DNA of 34,700 bases from Sphingobacteriales bacterium (lineage in GTDB: Bacteria; Bacteroidota; Bacteroidia; Chitinophagales; Chitinophagaceae): the NCBI GenBank assembly GCA_900299255.1, contig OMJB01000020.1:1-34700 (forward strand), read 5' to 3'. A program made the translations under genes and the position numbers. Shown in pieces: positions 1-8,300 of this stretch; the stretch's first letter is position 1, and each line of letters starts with the position of its first letter. The notes below the pieces were generated by a model. The model had not been told where the DNA came from. It ran no database searches and saw only the letters and a program-made list of their open reading frames with translations.

Positions 1-470
1 ACCAGGTTCAGCACACAATTGCTTACTACCACATCGGCCACACCGGCTGTAATGGGCATTTTTTCAATATCCCCAAATCTGAATTCAACATTATTGAACC
101 CGAGTTTCTCTGCATTAGCCCTTGCCTTTTCAATCATGGCTTCGGTAAAATCAATACCAATAATCTTTCCCGTCTCTCCGGACACTGCCCTTGCAATAAA
201 ACAATCATTGCCTGCCCCGCTGCCCAGGTCTACCACTACATCACCTTTTTTTATCTGCGCAAATTCTGTAGGTAGTCCGCATCCTAAACCAAGGTCTGCA
301 TCCGCATTGTAGCCTTCCAGTCTGGTGTAGTCATAACTCATTATGTTATACACTTCGGTACTACAGCCGCCTGCACCACAACACGAGCTCATATTCGTCT
401 CTTTGTCCTGTAGGGCTATCTCACTGTATTTTTGCCTTACGAGTTCCTTCAATTCCTGTTCTGTTTGCAT
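1..470 (-). CDS. arsM: Arsenite S-adenosylmethionine methyltransferase, 3' part missing
   Basis: This enzyme transfers methyl groups from S-adenosylmethionine to trivalent arsenic, giving methylated and finally volatile arsenicals in the cytoplasm. The frame opens at an ATG ending at base 470 and runs off the left edge without a stop; about 156 residues are visible. Cys30, Cys31 and Cys36 form a cysteine-rich N-terminal patch. A GLGCG motif follows at 61-65, then a class I methyltransferase SAM motif (VVDLGSGAGND, 79-89), an acidic strand end IGID (104-107) and the SNC motif (150-152). Cys64 and Cys152 are at positions used for arsenic binding in this family. It lies 41 bases downstream of arsR on the same strand, so the two are probably one arsenic-inducible transcript. 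The C-terminal domain is outside the window, so completeness cannot be judged. Confidence 0.9.
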   Translation of the reverse strand, partial: MQTEQELKELVRQKYSEIALQDKETNMSSCCGAGGCSTEVYNIMSYDYTRLEGYNADADLGLGCGLPTEFAQIKKGDVVVDLGSGAGNDCFIARAVSGETGKIIGIDFTEAMIEKARANAEKLGFNNVEFRFGDIEKMPITAGVADVVVSNCVLNL

Positions 471-511
471 AAAATTTATTTTTAGAAGATTATAGCAATT
501 AATTCTTACGT

Positions 512-859
512 TCAGCAGCAACCTGGTTCACAGGCGGCTTTGTTACTTTGTTTAACCTCAGCAAAAAATTCACCAAATAATTTCCTGTACTTTTCCCACA
601 CTTTAGGGTCAATACAATAGCATACACTGGTACCTTCTATAGTGCCCTGAATCAGGCCTTGCTGTTTCAGCTCCTTCAGGTGCTGCGAAATGGTAGGCTG
701 CGCAAGACCCAGCTCACCTACCAGGTCTCCGCAGATGCAGGCATTGGCTTTCAGCAGATGCTGCAATATGGCTATACGCGCCGGATGGCTTAGTGCTTTT
801 GCAATATTGGCCAGTTCATTTTGCTTTTTAGTGAATAACTCTGTTTTGCTGATACCCAT
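512..859 (-). CDS. arsR: ArsR-family metalloregulatory repressor
   Basis: A 115-residue winged-helix repressor of the ArsR/SmtB family that would leave its operator when it binds As(III) or a related thiophilic metal. The helix-turn-helix lies around residues 45-68 (LGLAQPTISQHLKELKQQG). The metal site is suggested by Cys41-Ile-Cys43 at the start of the DNA-binding helix region, matching the ELCVCDL site of classical ArsR. Further cysteines sit at 80, 82, 110, 114 and 115, the last three in a C-terminal CEPGCC end. The gene precedes arsM by 41 bases. A large palindrome begins one base upstream of the ATG and overlaps a good promoter, which fits autoregulation. The family call is secure. The inducer (arsenite, antimonite or another metal) is inferred from the neighbour. 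Confidence 0.93.
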   Translation of the reverse strand: MGISKTELFTKKQNELANIAKALSHPARIAILQHLLKANACICGDLVGELGLAQPTISQHLKELKQQGLIQGTIEGTSVCYCIDPKVWEKYRKLFGEFFAEVKQSNKAACEPGCC

Positions 860-860
860 T

Positions 861-890
861 TTAATCGTTTCATTGCAATATTACGATTAA
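861..890. promoter_or_regulatory. Nested palindrome, probable ArsR operator
   Basis: Two perfect 8-bp arms, TTAATCGT (861-868) and ACGATTAA (883-890), flank a second perfect 8-bp palindrome, ATTGCAAT (872-879). Both palindromes share the same centre, between 875 and 876. ArsR/SmtB repressors bind hyphenated inverted repeats of about this size as dimers. The site sits directly before the arsR start codon and covers its -7 element, where bound repressor would block transcription. Assignment to ArsR is inferred from position. Confidence 0.75.
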
Positions 891-906
891 TAGTTGAACC
901 GGCAAA
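876..906 (-). promoter_or_regulatory. arsR promoter, Bacteroidota type
   Basis: On the minus strand a -33 TTTG (906-903) is followed after 19 bp by TAATATTG (883-876), one mismatch from the TAnnTTTG -7 consensus. Transcription would start about 7 bases further on, leaving a leader of roughly 10 nt before the arsR ATG. The -7 box lies inside the nested palindrome. Confidence 0.55.
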
Positions 907-966
907 ATATTTCTTTTGGCGCTTAATGAATAGCCCTCTTATTTTTTTTATTTTGTGTGCTCATTC

Positions 967-2319
967 ATGCCTGCGGCTATAGATAAACCAAAACTGGAAA
1001 GAGGCCTGTCCCTGTGGCAGGCTACAGCTATCAATATGATAGACATGGTGGGCATTGGCCCATTTGTAACCATGTCGCTGATCGTGAGCCTGATGCATGG
1101 GCCGGCAAGCATATTTGCATGGCTGCTGGGTGCCGCACTTGCTTACTGCGATGGCATGGTATGGGCAGAGATGGGTGCAAGATGGCCGGAAGCCGGTGGC
1201 AGCTATGTGTTCCTCAGAAAACTCTTTGGAGAGCATAAGGGTGGCAAACTGATGTCATTCCTGTTCATCTGGCAGACAACCCTGCAGGCGCCGCTAGTGA
1301 TTGCCAGCGGGGCTATAGGTTTTGCCAATTACTTCTCTTTCCTGGTGCCTGTAACAGATATACAGAAGAAAATGGTTAGCGGCGGGCTGGTGTTGTTACT
1401 GATAGCATTGCTTTACAGAAACATCAGGAGCATAGGCAGGATTTCGGTGGTGCTTTGGATTATAACAGGAGGCACAATAATCTGGTTGATATTATCTGGT
1501 ATACCACACTTTAATGTGGCGCAGGCATTTGATTTGCACACAGACAGTTTCAGCGGCAGCTCGTTGCTGTATGTGGCACTTGGCCAGGCTTCACTCAAAT
1601 CAGTTTATTCTTACCTTGGATACTATAACGTTTGCCACCTCGGGGCTGAAATCAAAGATCCGGCAAAAAACATTCCGAAAAGCATACTCATTTCTATTAC
1701 CGGTATTGCCATTTTTTACCTTGGCATGGAAACAATAATATTGGGCGTACTACCCGCTGATGTTGTTGCCAAATCTGATTTTGTGGCGAGTATATTTTTC
1801 GAGCATATTTACAACCATGCAGTTGCACAGGTGGCTACGCTGCTCATTCTCGTGATTGCCTTGTCTTCCCTCTTCTCAGCAATGCTGGGATATTCGCGTA
1901 TACCTTATGCCGCAGCAGTTAATGGCGATTTCTTTAAGGTTTTTGCCAAAGTGCATCCAAAATATCACTTCCCACATGTTTCTTTGCTGGCAGTAGGCGG
2001 AGTAGGATTTATTTTCAGCTTGCTGTTCAAGCTGGGGGACGTGATCACGGCTATCCTTACGATGCGTATATTGGTGCAGTTTGTCTCGCAAGCGGTGGGC
2101 ATAATAGCCTGGAACTACAAACACAAGGGCGAACCTCGCCCTTATAAAATGCCATTGTTCCCAATTCCGGCAATACTGAGTATTATCGTCTGGCTATTTA
2201 TTTACTCCTGTATCAGGTGGGAGTATATTCTCGGATCGCTGGGCATAATTGCTCTGGGCGTTATCGTATATTTTGTGAGAAAACAATACACTACGCCCGA
2301 ATCAGCAACGACCTCATAG
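967..2319 (+). CDS. APC-superfamily amino acid permease
   Basis: A 450-residue inner-membrane transporter of the amino acid-polyamine-organocation superfamily. The first helix carries GIGPFVT, the family's glycine-rich GxGxFxT substrate-binding loop. A conserved segment WAEMGARWPEAGGSYVFLR follows near residues 65-85, and about twelve hydrophobic helices run to a short charged C-terminus. The length is usual for the family. The frame also allows a GTG start at 955, but the ATG at 967 gives a normal N-terminus just before the conserved region. The last 29 bases overlap the 3' end of the convergent dioxygenase gene. The substrate cannot be read from the sequence; a cationic or neutral amino acid taken up by proton symport is likely. 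Confidence 0.88.
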   Translation: MPAAIDKPKLERGLSLWQATAINMIDMVGIGPFVTMSLIVSLMHGPASIFAWLLGAALAYCDGMVWAEMGARWPEAGGSYVFLRKLFGEHKGGKLMSFLFIWQTTLQAPLVIASGAIGFANYFSFLVPVTDIQKKMVSGGLVLLLIALLYRNIRSIGRISVVLWIITGGTIIWLILSGIPHFNVAQAFDLHTDSFSGSSLLYVALGQASLKSVYSYLGYYNVCHLGAEIKDPAKNIPKSILISITGIAIFYLGMETIILGVLPADVVAKSDFVASIFFEHIYNHAVAQVATLLILVIALSSLFSAMLGYSRIPYAAAVNGDFFKVFAKVHPKYHFPHVSLLAVGGVGFIFSLLFKLGDVITAILTMRILVQFVSQAVGIIAWNYKHKGEPRPYKMPLFPIPAILSIIVWLFIYSCIRWEYILGSLGIIALGVIVYFVRKQYTTPESATTS

Positions 2320-3187
2320 AAATCGAAGCCATATCAAACCTATCGTTGAAGTATGTGATGTGCTCATTCTTTTGCTGCAGGCCGAGTATATAAAAAAGCG
2401 GCAGCAAATGATCGTATGAAGGGTGTGCCATCGTTGCCGTATTACCCAGTATTTTCTGGTAATTGAGTATAGAGGCAATATCGCCTTTATTCATCCAATC
2501 TGTGAACTTGGTATCAAACTCACGAGCCCAGTCGTATACTTTGTTACCTCCGCTCCAGTCTATGTCGCGCAGGTTATGCACAAGGTTGCCACTTCCTATT
2601 ATCAACACACCCTTCTCCCGCAGCTTCATTAGTTGCTTACCAATCTCGTAATGGTAACTCGGTGGCTGATCGTAGTCAATACTCATTTGGTACACTGGTA
2701 TATCTGCAAGTGGGTACATAGGCAGTAGCACACTCCATGTGCCATGGTCCAGCCCCCAACTGTCATCTGTCTGCACATGGCTGTAGGTGATCATCTGCGC
2801 AGTCAGTTTGGCCAGTTCCGGTGAGCCCGGTGCCGGGTATTCTTGATCAAACAATTTTTTGGGGAAACCTCCAAAATCATGAATTGTTTTAGGATGGCAC
2901 ATGCCGGTAACCTTAGTTCCCTTAGTCAGCCAGTGTGCCGATATGGATAGTATAGCCTGAGGCTTGGGCAGTTTTTTGCCTATCTCCTGCCAGCTTTTGT
3001 GGTAAAAATTGTCCTCGATTGCATTCATCGGGCTTCCGTGCCCTACAAACATAACCGGCATTTTCTCTGAGGGCGCAAGAGCCCTTCCAAAAGCCTCCAA
3101 AGCTGATAATGTAGACATACCTGAAATTTGTGCAAGAGCCAGCAGGCCTCCCGCTTTTAATAATGTTCTCCTTTGCATTTCAATCAA
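2291..3187 (-). CDS. ygiD: Extradiol ring-cleavage dioxygenase of the YgiD (4,5-DOPA dioxygenase) family with a Tat-like signal
   Basis: A 298-residue member of the LigB/YgiD class III extradiol dioxygenases, which use a metal to open catechol rings such as L-DOPA. Family histidines are present: His50 in GHGSPMN, His85 in SAHW, His148 in DHGTW, His204 in LVHN and His255 in AHPSYDH. Cytosolic relatives are about 260 residues. This one has an extra N-terminal 40 residues with RRTLLKAGG followed by a hydrophobic stretch, which reads as a twin-arginine export signal. A second in-frame ATG at 3178 starts just before the Arg pair. A well-formed promoter lies upstream at 3232-3264. The 3' end overlaps the convergent permease gene by 29 bases. 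The natural substrate is not known. Confidence 0.87.
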   Translation of the reverse strand: MIEMQRRTLLKAGGLLALAQISGMSTLSALEAFGRALAPSEKMPVMFVGHGSPMNAIEDNFYHKSWQEIGKKLPKPQAILSISAHWLTKGTKVTGMCHPKTIHDFGGFPKKLFDQEYPAPGSPELAKLTAQMITYSHVQTDDSWGLDHGTWSVLLPMYPLADIPVYQMSIDYDQPPSYHYEIGKQLMKLREKGVLIIGSGNLVHNLRDIDWSGGNKVYDWAREFDTKFTDWMNKGDIASILNYQKILGNTATMAHPSYDHLLPLFYILGLQQKNEHITYFNDRFDMASISMRSLLIRA

Positions 3188-3231
3188 AGTTATACGTTAA
3201 GCTGCAAAACGTACTCCATTTATTTCTTCAG

Positions 3232-3264
3232 CAAAGATACATGTATGTACATTCATTTTGCAAA
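3232..3264 (-). promoter_or_regulatory. Promoter of the ygiD-like gene
   Basis: On the minus strand TTTG (3264-3261) is followed after 21 bp by TATCTTTG (3239-3232), an exact TAnnTTTG. This predicts a start site near 3225 and a leader of about 40 nt. It lies inside the long frame that extends the divergent glycosylase to 3173, which argues against that longer start. Confidence 0.65.
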
Positions 3265-3322
3265 AAATCTAATCCTATCCGCATATAATCGCAGGTTATA
3301 TTCCTTTTCATACATTTATAAA

Positions 3323-3940
3323 ATGGCACAAAAAATCAAACCCGAAGTACTGGAACATCTGTCGAAAGACAAAAAACTGATTCCATTGTTGCAGACAATA
3401 GAACCCTATCCGCTTAAAAAACACAAAAATATCTGCGTGAGGTTATGTGCCTCTATAATGAGCCAGCAACTCTCTACCAAGGTTGCGGAAGTGATTTTTA
3501 AACGATTCTTGCAGCTATACGGCGGCAATGAGCCAACACCCCATGAAATCATTGATACACCGTTTGATACATTGCGCGGCATAGGCCTGTCTAATGCCAA
3601 GACTCACTACGTGCAAAACGTCGCTAAGTATATGCTGGAGCATGGCGCAGACGATAAAAAACTAGGCAAAATGACCAATGAAGAGATCGTTGAGTTTCTG
3701 CTGCCAATCAAAGGTGTCGGTAAATGGACGATTGAAATGCTGCTGATGTTTACTCTTGGCCGGGAAGATGTATTTGCAGTTGATGATCTGGGCATACAAA
3801 CAGCTATGGCACGTATCTACAAACTTGATGTGACAGATAAAAAAGGGCTACGCGAAAAGATGCTCAAAATCTCATCAAAATGGTCTCCCTACAGAACATA
3901 CGCCTGTTTCTACCTCTGGAAATTTAAAGACACCAAGTAA
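3323..3940 (+). CDS. alkA: DNA-3-methyladenine glycosylase II (AlkA type, HhH-GPD)
   Basis: A 205-residue base-excision-repair glycosylase that removes alkylated purines from DNA. The helix-hairpin-helix is LPIKGVGKWTIEMLL at about 127-141, followed by the GPD region FTLGREDVFAVDD. One of Asp154/Asp155 is the catalytic aspartate, most likely Asp155 by comparison with endonuclease III and AlkA. The N-terminal helical part includes the LCASIMSQQLS segment (41-51) seen throughout the family. It lacks the extra N-terminal domain of E. coli AlkA, as is usual for the short bacterial forms. The frame can be extended to 3173, but that would overlap the divergent gene's start and promoter, so the ATG at 3323 is preferred. 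Confidence 0.9.
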   Translation: MAQKIKPEVLEHLSKDKKLIPLLQTIEPYPLKKHKNICVRLCASIMSQQLSTKVAEVIFKRFLQLYGGNEPTPHEIIDTPFDTLRGIGLSNAKTHYVQNVAKYMLEHGADDKKLGKMTNEEIVEFLLPIKGVGKWTIEMLLMFTLGREDVFAVDDLGIQTAMARIYKLDVTDKKGLREKMLKISSKWSPYRTYACFYLWKFKDTK

Positions 3941-4010
3941 TTAAACTGCTATTTTTGCTGCTTTCACAGAATTACCTCAATGGCACCGCAGTGCATGAAA
4001 GCCAGATGGC

Positions 4011-4661
4011 ATGAAGGACTACTATAAAATACTGGGTGTACCATCTGCTGCCACACAGGCTGATATCAAAAAGGCATATCGTTCTCAGGCGTTCAGGTAC
4101 CACCCTGATACTAACGCCGGCAGCACCCTTGCCGAAGCTCAGTTTAAGGAACTGCAGGAAGCGTATTCCGTTTTATCTGACCCCACCAAACGAGCCCGTT
4201 ATGACGACGAAAGATGGCTGGCCGGCATGGGCAGAAAAAGCGAAACGAGGGAGGAGGTATCACCAGATTGGCTGCTGAAAGTTTCAAGGGAAATGAATAC
4301 CGCCATTGCAGGGATGGACACCTACAGGATCAGTACAAACGCACTGAAAACATACATCTTACTGATTCTCAGCGACCCTCATCTGGGAATATTGCTGCAG
4401 CATAATAATAAAGAAATCAACGGCCTGATAGTAAGGGAAATACTAAAGACAGTCAGAAAACTAAACACAGATCAACTGCACGAAATAGAGCAGCGGCTTG
4501 TTACTCTGGCTGATGGCGATGATGTGTTACTGGCAGCTATTGACGAAAAAACCGAAGAGCGCAGAAAAAATGAACTACTGGAAAAATTGCTGCCTTTCTT
4601 CATTCTTGCAGTGACAATTGTACTGTGTATCTGTATGTACTTCTACAGCGGCTTCAGATAA
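4011..4661 (+). CDS. Membrane-anchored J-domain protein
   Basis: A 216-residue DnaJ-domain co-chaperone. Residues 1-66 are a complete J domain (KDYYKILGV start, HPD triad at 31-33 that stimulates DnaK ATPase, then the [10 protein letters not shown] end). There is no Gly/Phe region, zinc finger or client-binding domain. The middle is a helical region without recognisable motifs, and residues about 192-213 form a single hydrophobic segment near the C-terminus. It is therefore a specialised J protein held in the membrane rather than DnaJ itself. A TAttTTTG -7 element at 3950-3957 suggests its own promoter downstream of alkA, though no good -33 accompanies it. The client is unknown. Confidence 0.87.
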   Translation: MKDYYKILGVPSAATQADIKKAYRSQAFRYHPDTNAGSTLAEAQFKELQEAYSVLSDPTKRARYDDERWLAGMGRKSETREEVSPDWLLKVSREMNTAIAGMDTYRISTNALKTYILLILSDPHLGILLQHNNKEINGLIVREILKTVRKLNTDQLHEIEQRLVTLADGDDVLLAAIDEKTEERRKNELLEKLLPFFILAVTIVLCICMYFYSGFR

Positions 4662-4664
4662 TCG

Positions 4665-5180
4665 TCAACTGCCAATAAAGCCTGTCTTTCGCTTCATCAC
4701 TTCCACAACATTGTATATAATAGGGCAGGTACCGTAGTAGTTGAGTGTACCTGCCAGCCTTGCCTTAAACCCCAGCTTATGCAGGTGCGGAAATTCACGG
4801 CACTCTGTAAACCTGCCTGTGTATATTGTGCACTTCTTATCAGAAAGAAAATGACAGGGGATGGTGTTAACAAAACAATTTCCTCCCATGCTTTCTTCAA
4901 TGTATAATTCTCTGGTCTCCCGTTCTGATATGCCCAGCGTGCCAGCCAGACCTTTCACCTCTGGGCCTGTTACATTGATCACCAGCCTGCTGCAGCAATT
5001 GCCGCATTCAGTGCAGTCAATCGCAGACGACACTTCATTGTTTACCAGATGTGCAGTAGCATCTAAAGCATCCGCATCAAGCGTACGCAAAGAGCGCAGA
5101 AAGTGGTCATTTTCCTCAGCCCTTGCTTCTGCTTCTGCGGCAATAAAATCGAGATCTGTTATATATTGAGGCGGCTGCAA
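4665..5180 (-). CDS. YkgJ-family cysteine cluster protein
   Basis: A small cytoplasmic protein of the YkgJ/UPF0153 cysteine-cluster family, thought to bind zinc or an iron-sulfur cluster; its function is not established. It has the diagnostic DCTECGNCC motif, then spaced cysteines in PCHFL, KCTIY, TECREFP and GTCP. The open frame extends to a GTG at 5291, but that codon lies inside the smc terminator hairpin. The extra 37 residues resemble translated non-coding sequence, and a TAccTTTG -7 element sits at 5198-5205 within them. The first usable codon after that element is TTG at 5180, giving 171 residues and a family-like N-terminus. The start is inferred; the family call is firm. It ends three bases from the convergent J-domain gene. 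Confidence 0.82.
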   Translation of the reverse strand: MQPPQYITDLDFIAAEAEARAEENDHFLRSLRTLDADALDATAHLVNNEVSSAIDCTECGNCCSRLVINVTGPEVKGLAGTLGISERETRELYIEESMGGNCFVNTIPCHFLSDKKCTIYTGRFTECREFPHLHKLGFKARLAGTLNYYGTCPIIYNVVEVMKRKTGFIGS

Positions 5181-5197
5181 CCGGATTAATTGAGCAG

Positions 5198-5205
5198 CAA
5201 AGGTA
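5198..5205 (-). promoter_or_regulatory. -7 element for the YkgJ-like gene
   Basis: TACCTTTG on the minus strand matches TAnnTTTG exactly. No TTG is found 19-21 bp upstream, so only half of the promoter is visible. It supports a start codon at 5180 rather than 5291. Confidence 0.4.
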
Positions 5206-5283
5206 TACGAAAACAAACAGCTATTAGTTGTCAGTTCCAAAACGGCTGTGTACACCGCTTTTATGCTACCACTAATTAACCAA

Positions 5284-5308
5284 AGAGCCACCCTTTTGGG
5301 GCGGCTCT
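5284..5308 (-). terminator. smc intrinsic terminator
   Basis: A 10-bp stem with one mismatch pairs 5284-5293 with 5299-5308 around a short loop. On the minus strand it begins 23 bases after the smc stop codon and is followed by TTTGGTTAATT, a modest U-rich tail. Confidence 0.65.
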
Positions 5309-5331
5309 CAATATAATGCTCAAATTGAAAC

Positions 5332-8300
5332 TTAATTCAAACTCCTGAAATCCACCGGCACGAGCTTACTTACGCCCGGCTCCTGCATGGTCACACCATA
5401 TATCACGTCCACAGCAGCCATGGTCTGCTTGTTGTGGGTAACAATGATGAACTGCGAGTTGTCGGAGAACTTGCGGATCATGTTGGTGAATTTACCAACG
5501 TTGGCATCGTCCAGCGGCGCATCCACCTCATCAAGTATACAGAACGGTGCCGGCTTGATCAGGTAAATGGCAAACAAAAACGCCGTAGAAGTAAGCGTTT
5601 TCTCACCACCCGAAAGCTGTGTCAGCGTGCTCGGTTTCTTTCCCTTAGGCTGTGCGTATATTTCAATATTGCTGTCTGCTATGTTGTTGACATCCGTCAG
5701 GCTGAGGTCGCAATTATCGTCTTCTGTAAACAGTGCTTTGAACACCTGTACAAAATTGGTACGCACCAGGTCAAATGTTTCCTTGAACTTGGTATTGGCA
5801 GTATTCTCTACTTCTTCAATGGTTGCCAGCAGTGAGTCCTTGGCGTTCACCAGGTCATCTCTCTGCTCGGTGATAAAGTCATTCCTTACTTTCATCTCGC
5901 TGTAAGCCTCAATAGCAGTCGGATTGATCTCACCCATGTTCTCCAGCCGCTTCTTCATCTTCTCTGCATCAGCAGTGAGCTCCTCTATAGTCAGTTCACC
6001 CGTTCTTGGCTGTTCAAGTATTTCGTCAAGCACCACCTTAAACTCTATAGCCAGCCTTTCACTCATTCCGGCAACCTGAATCTTCATGGTGTTCAGCTTA
6101 TCTTTTATGCCATTCAGTATAGCTTCAGCATGTTCTTTTTCCCTGCGTTTCTGATTCAGGTTACCCTCCTGCGCGCTGATGCTGTTGCGCATTTCATAAT
6201 AAGCCCTATCTTTTTCGTTGAGTATTTTCTCATCGCTTTCTTTACGGCTCATTAATTCATACAGCTCATTGTCGCCGGTGTGCAGCAGCTTTTCTGTTTC
6301 TTCCAGCTGGCCGGATATCTGCAGCAACTGCTCGCTGTTCTCAGCAATCTGCTTTTTCAGGTCAGCCATCTGGTTGTTCCTGAATGTGAGTTCCTGGCGC
6401 AGATTGTCCAGTTTGCTGTGCTGCCTTGTGTAAACTATGTTCTGCTGGTTATACTGCTGTGTTATTTCATTAAATACCTGCTCTACAGCTTTAAATTCGC
6501 CGTCGGCAGTTTGTATTGTCTCGTGCAGCTCTTTCAGTATATCATTAATTCTGTCCAGTTCTTCCCTTGTATCAGATATACTCTCCCTGTTATGGTCCAG
6601 TTGATCCTGTATTTCCTGCAGGCGCTTGTCCGCATTCTGGTTCAGGTGTTCATAGTTCTCAATCCTGTTGCCCAGGTTCAGACTATGGTTCTGCAATCTG
6701 TTTATATCATGCCGCGTTTGTTCAATCGCTTTGTCACTCAGCTCGTTATTGAAACCCGTGATCAGTGTCTGCGTGTCGGCAATATATTGCTTCAGTTCTG
6801 TTGTCGTATTGGTCAGCTCCCGTATTTCTGTTGCCAGGCGTTCCAGGTTTTTTGCCCTTCCTATTTTATTTCCTTCAAACAGCCCTATGGAGCCACCGCC
6901 GAATGTGTGCTTACCGCGAATTGTTTTGCCGCTTCTGGCCACGAGCACATTGCCATTCTTCAGCTCCACCTGCGTTATATCCACTCCTTCGTTGGTTATG
7001 TACACATGCCCCAGCAGGTGCTTCGCCAGTTCTGCATACTGCGGATCTACAGTTACTACACTCAATGCAGGCACAGCATCTGCCGGTGCGTCTGTTCCGG
7101 CCGCTTTGTATTCACCCAGATGGCCTAATACAAAAAAGTTAGCCTTGCCTTTCTTATTGCTGTCCAGCAGCGACACTGCCTTTGCAGCCTCCTGTGTATT
7201 GGCTACTATATAGTAGTTCAGGTAATTATCGAGTACATTTTCCAGCGCAGTACGGTATTCATTTTTTGCTACGAATACATCCGAAAGCAATGGCGCATCA
7301 TTATTCCATTCCTTATTTTTCTTCAGAAATTTAATACTGTCCGGATAACCCTCCAGGCTTTCCACCAGCGATTTCAGCAGGTCATGTTCGTTGCGGCGGG
7401 CATCCAGCTTACGGTTCTCTTCCACCAGTTTCGCCCGCAGCCCTTCCATCTGCTCCTGGCTCTGCAGTATCTTGGTTTTTACCTCTTCATGCTTGGTAAT
7501 CAGATCCTGCAGCTCATTCTGTTTGTCTTCAAGTTGCTCATCTGTATCCTTGCGTTCTGTACTCAGCTGTGCTATCTGTGCGGTGCGTTGTGCTTTCTCA
7601 TCCTGCACCTGCTGCATACTGCGCTGCAGGTTCATTACAGATGTATCAGCAATAGCCACCTTTTTCTCTGCTTCAAACTGCACGCGCTGCTTCTGCTGGT
7701 AATCGGCACGCATCTGCTCCAGCACCTGCTTTTTAGCATCAAAAGCCGTGCGCTTTTCATCTACGCTGGCCCGTAATGTTTCCAGTTCCTGCTTTATCTT
7801 TTCAATGCCTGCCTCCTCTTCTGCTATCTGCTTTTCTGAGAATGCTATCGAATCTTCCAGCTTCTGCGACTGCCCCCCTGCTCCATCCAAAAAATTGCGC
7901 AGGCTTTTCTCCCGCTCTTTCAGATGCTCCAGCCGCTGTGCAGCCAGCTTCTTATCGTTCTCCAGTTGGCGCAGCCTGTTCACCAGTTCGTTAAACTGCT
8001 TCTGCAGCCCGCTCAGCTCCTGTTCTTTTTCAATCAGTTTTACTTTCTGCTGTTCTACGCTGGCTTCTTCCGTACCCACAAAAGCCTCCAGTTCTACCTT
8101 CTTATCGGTTTCAGCATCATGCTGCTCATTCAGTGTTCTGTACTGCTCATTAAAGTGCTCCAGCGATGCCTTAGCCAGTTCTATACTTACTTCCTTGTAT
8201 TCAGCTTTTATATTAAAATACCGCTCTGCTTTCTTTGCCTGGCTCTCCAGTGTGCGCAGGTTATTCCCTATCTCAAACAGCAGGTCTTCTATACGGGCTA

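Noticed and set aside
3173-3322. N-terminal extension of the AlkA-type glycosylase to 3173
   Set aside because: It overlaps the start codon and promoter of the divergent dioxygenase gene and adds sequence unlike the family; the ATG at 3323 is better.
6280-7128. A 282-codon open frame antisense to smc
   Set aside because: It lies wholly within smc on the opposite strand, is rich in Cys, Leu, Val and Gln with no domain, and reflects the codon pattern of the coiled-coil gene.
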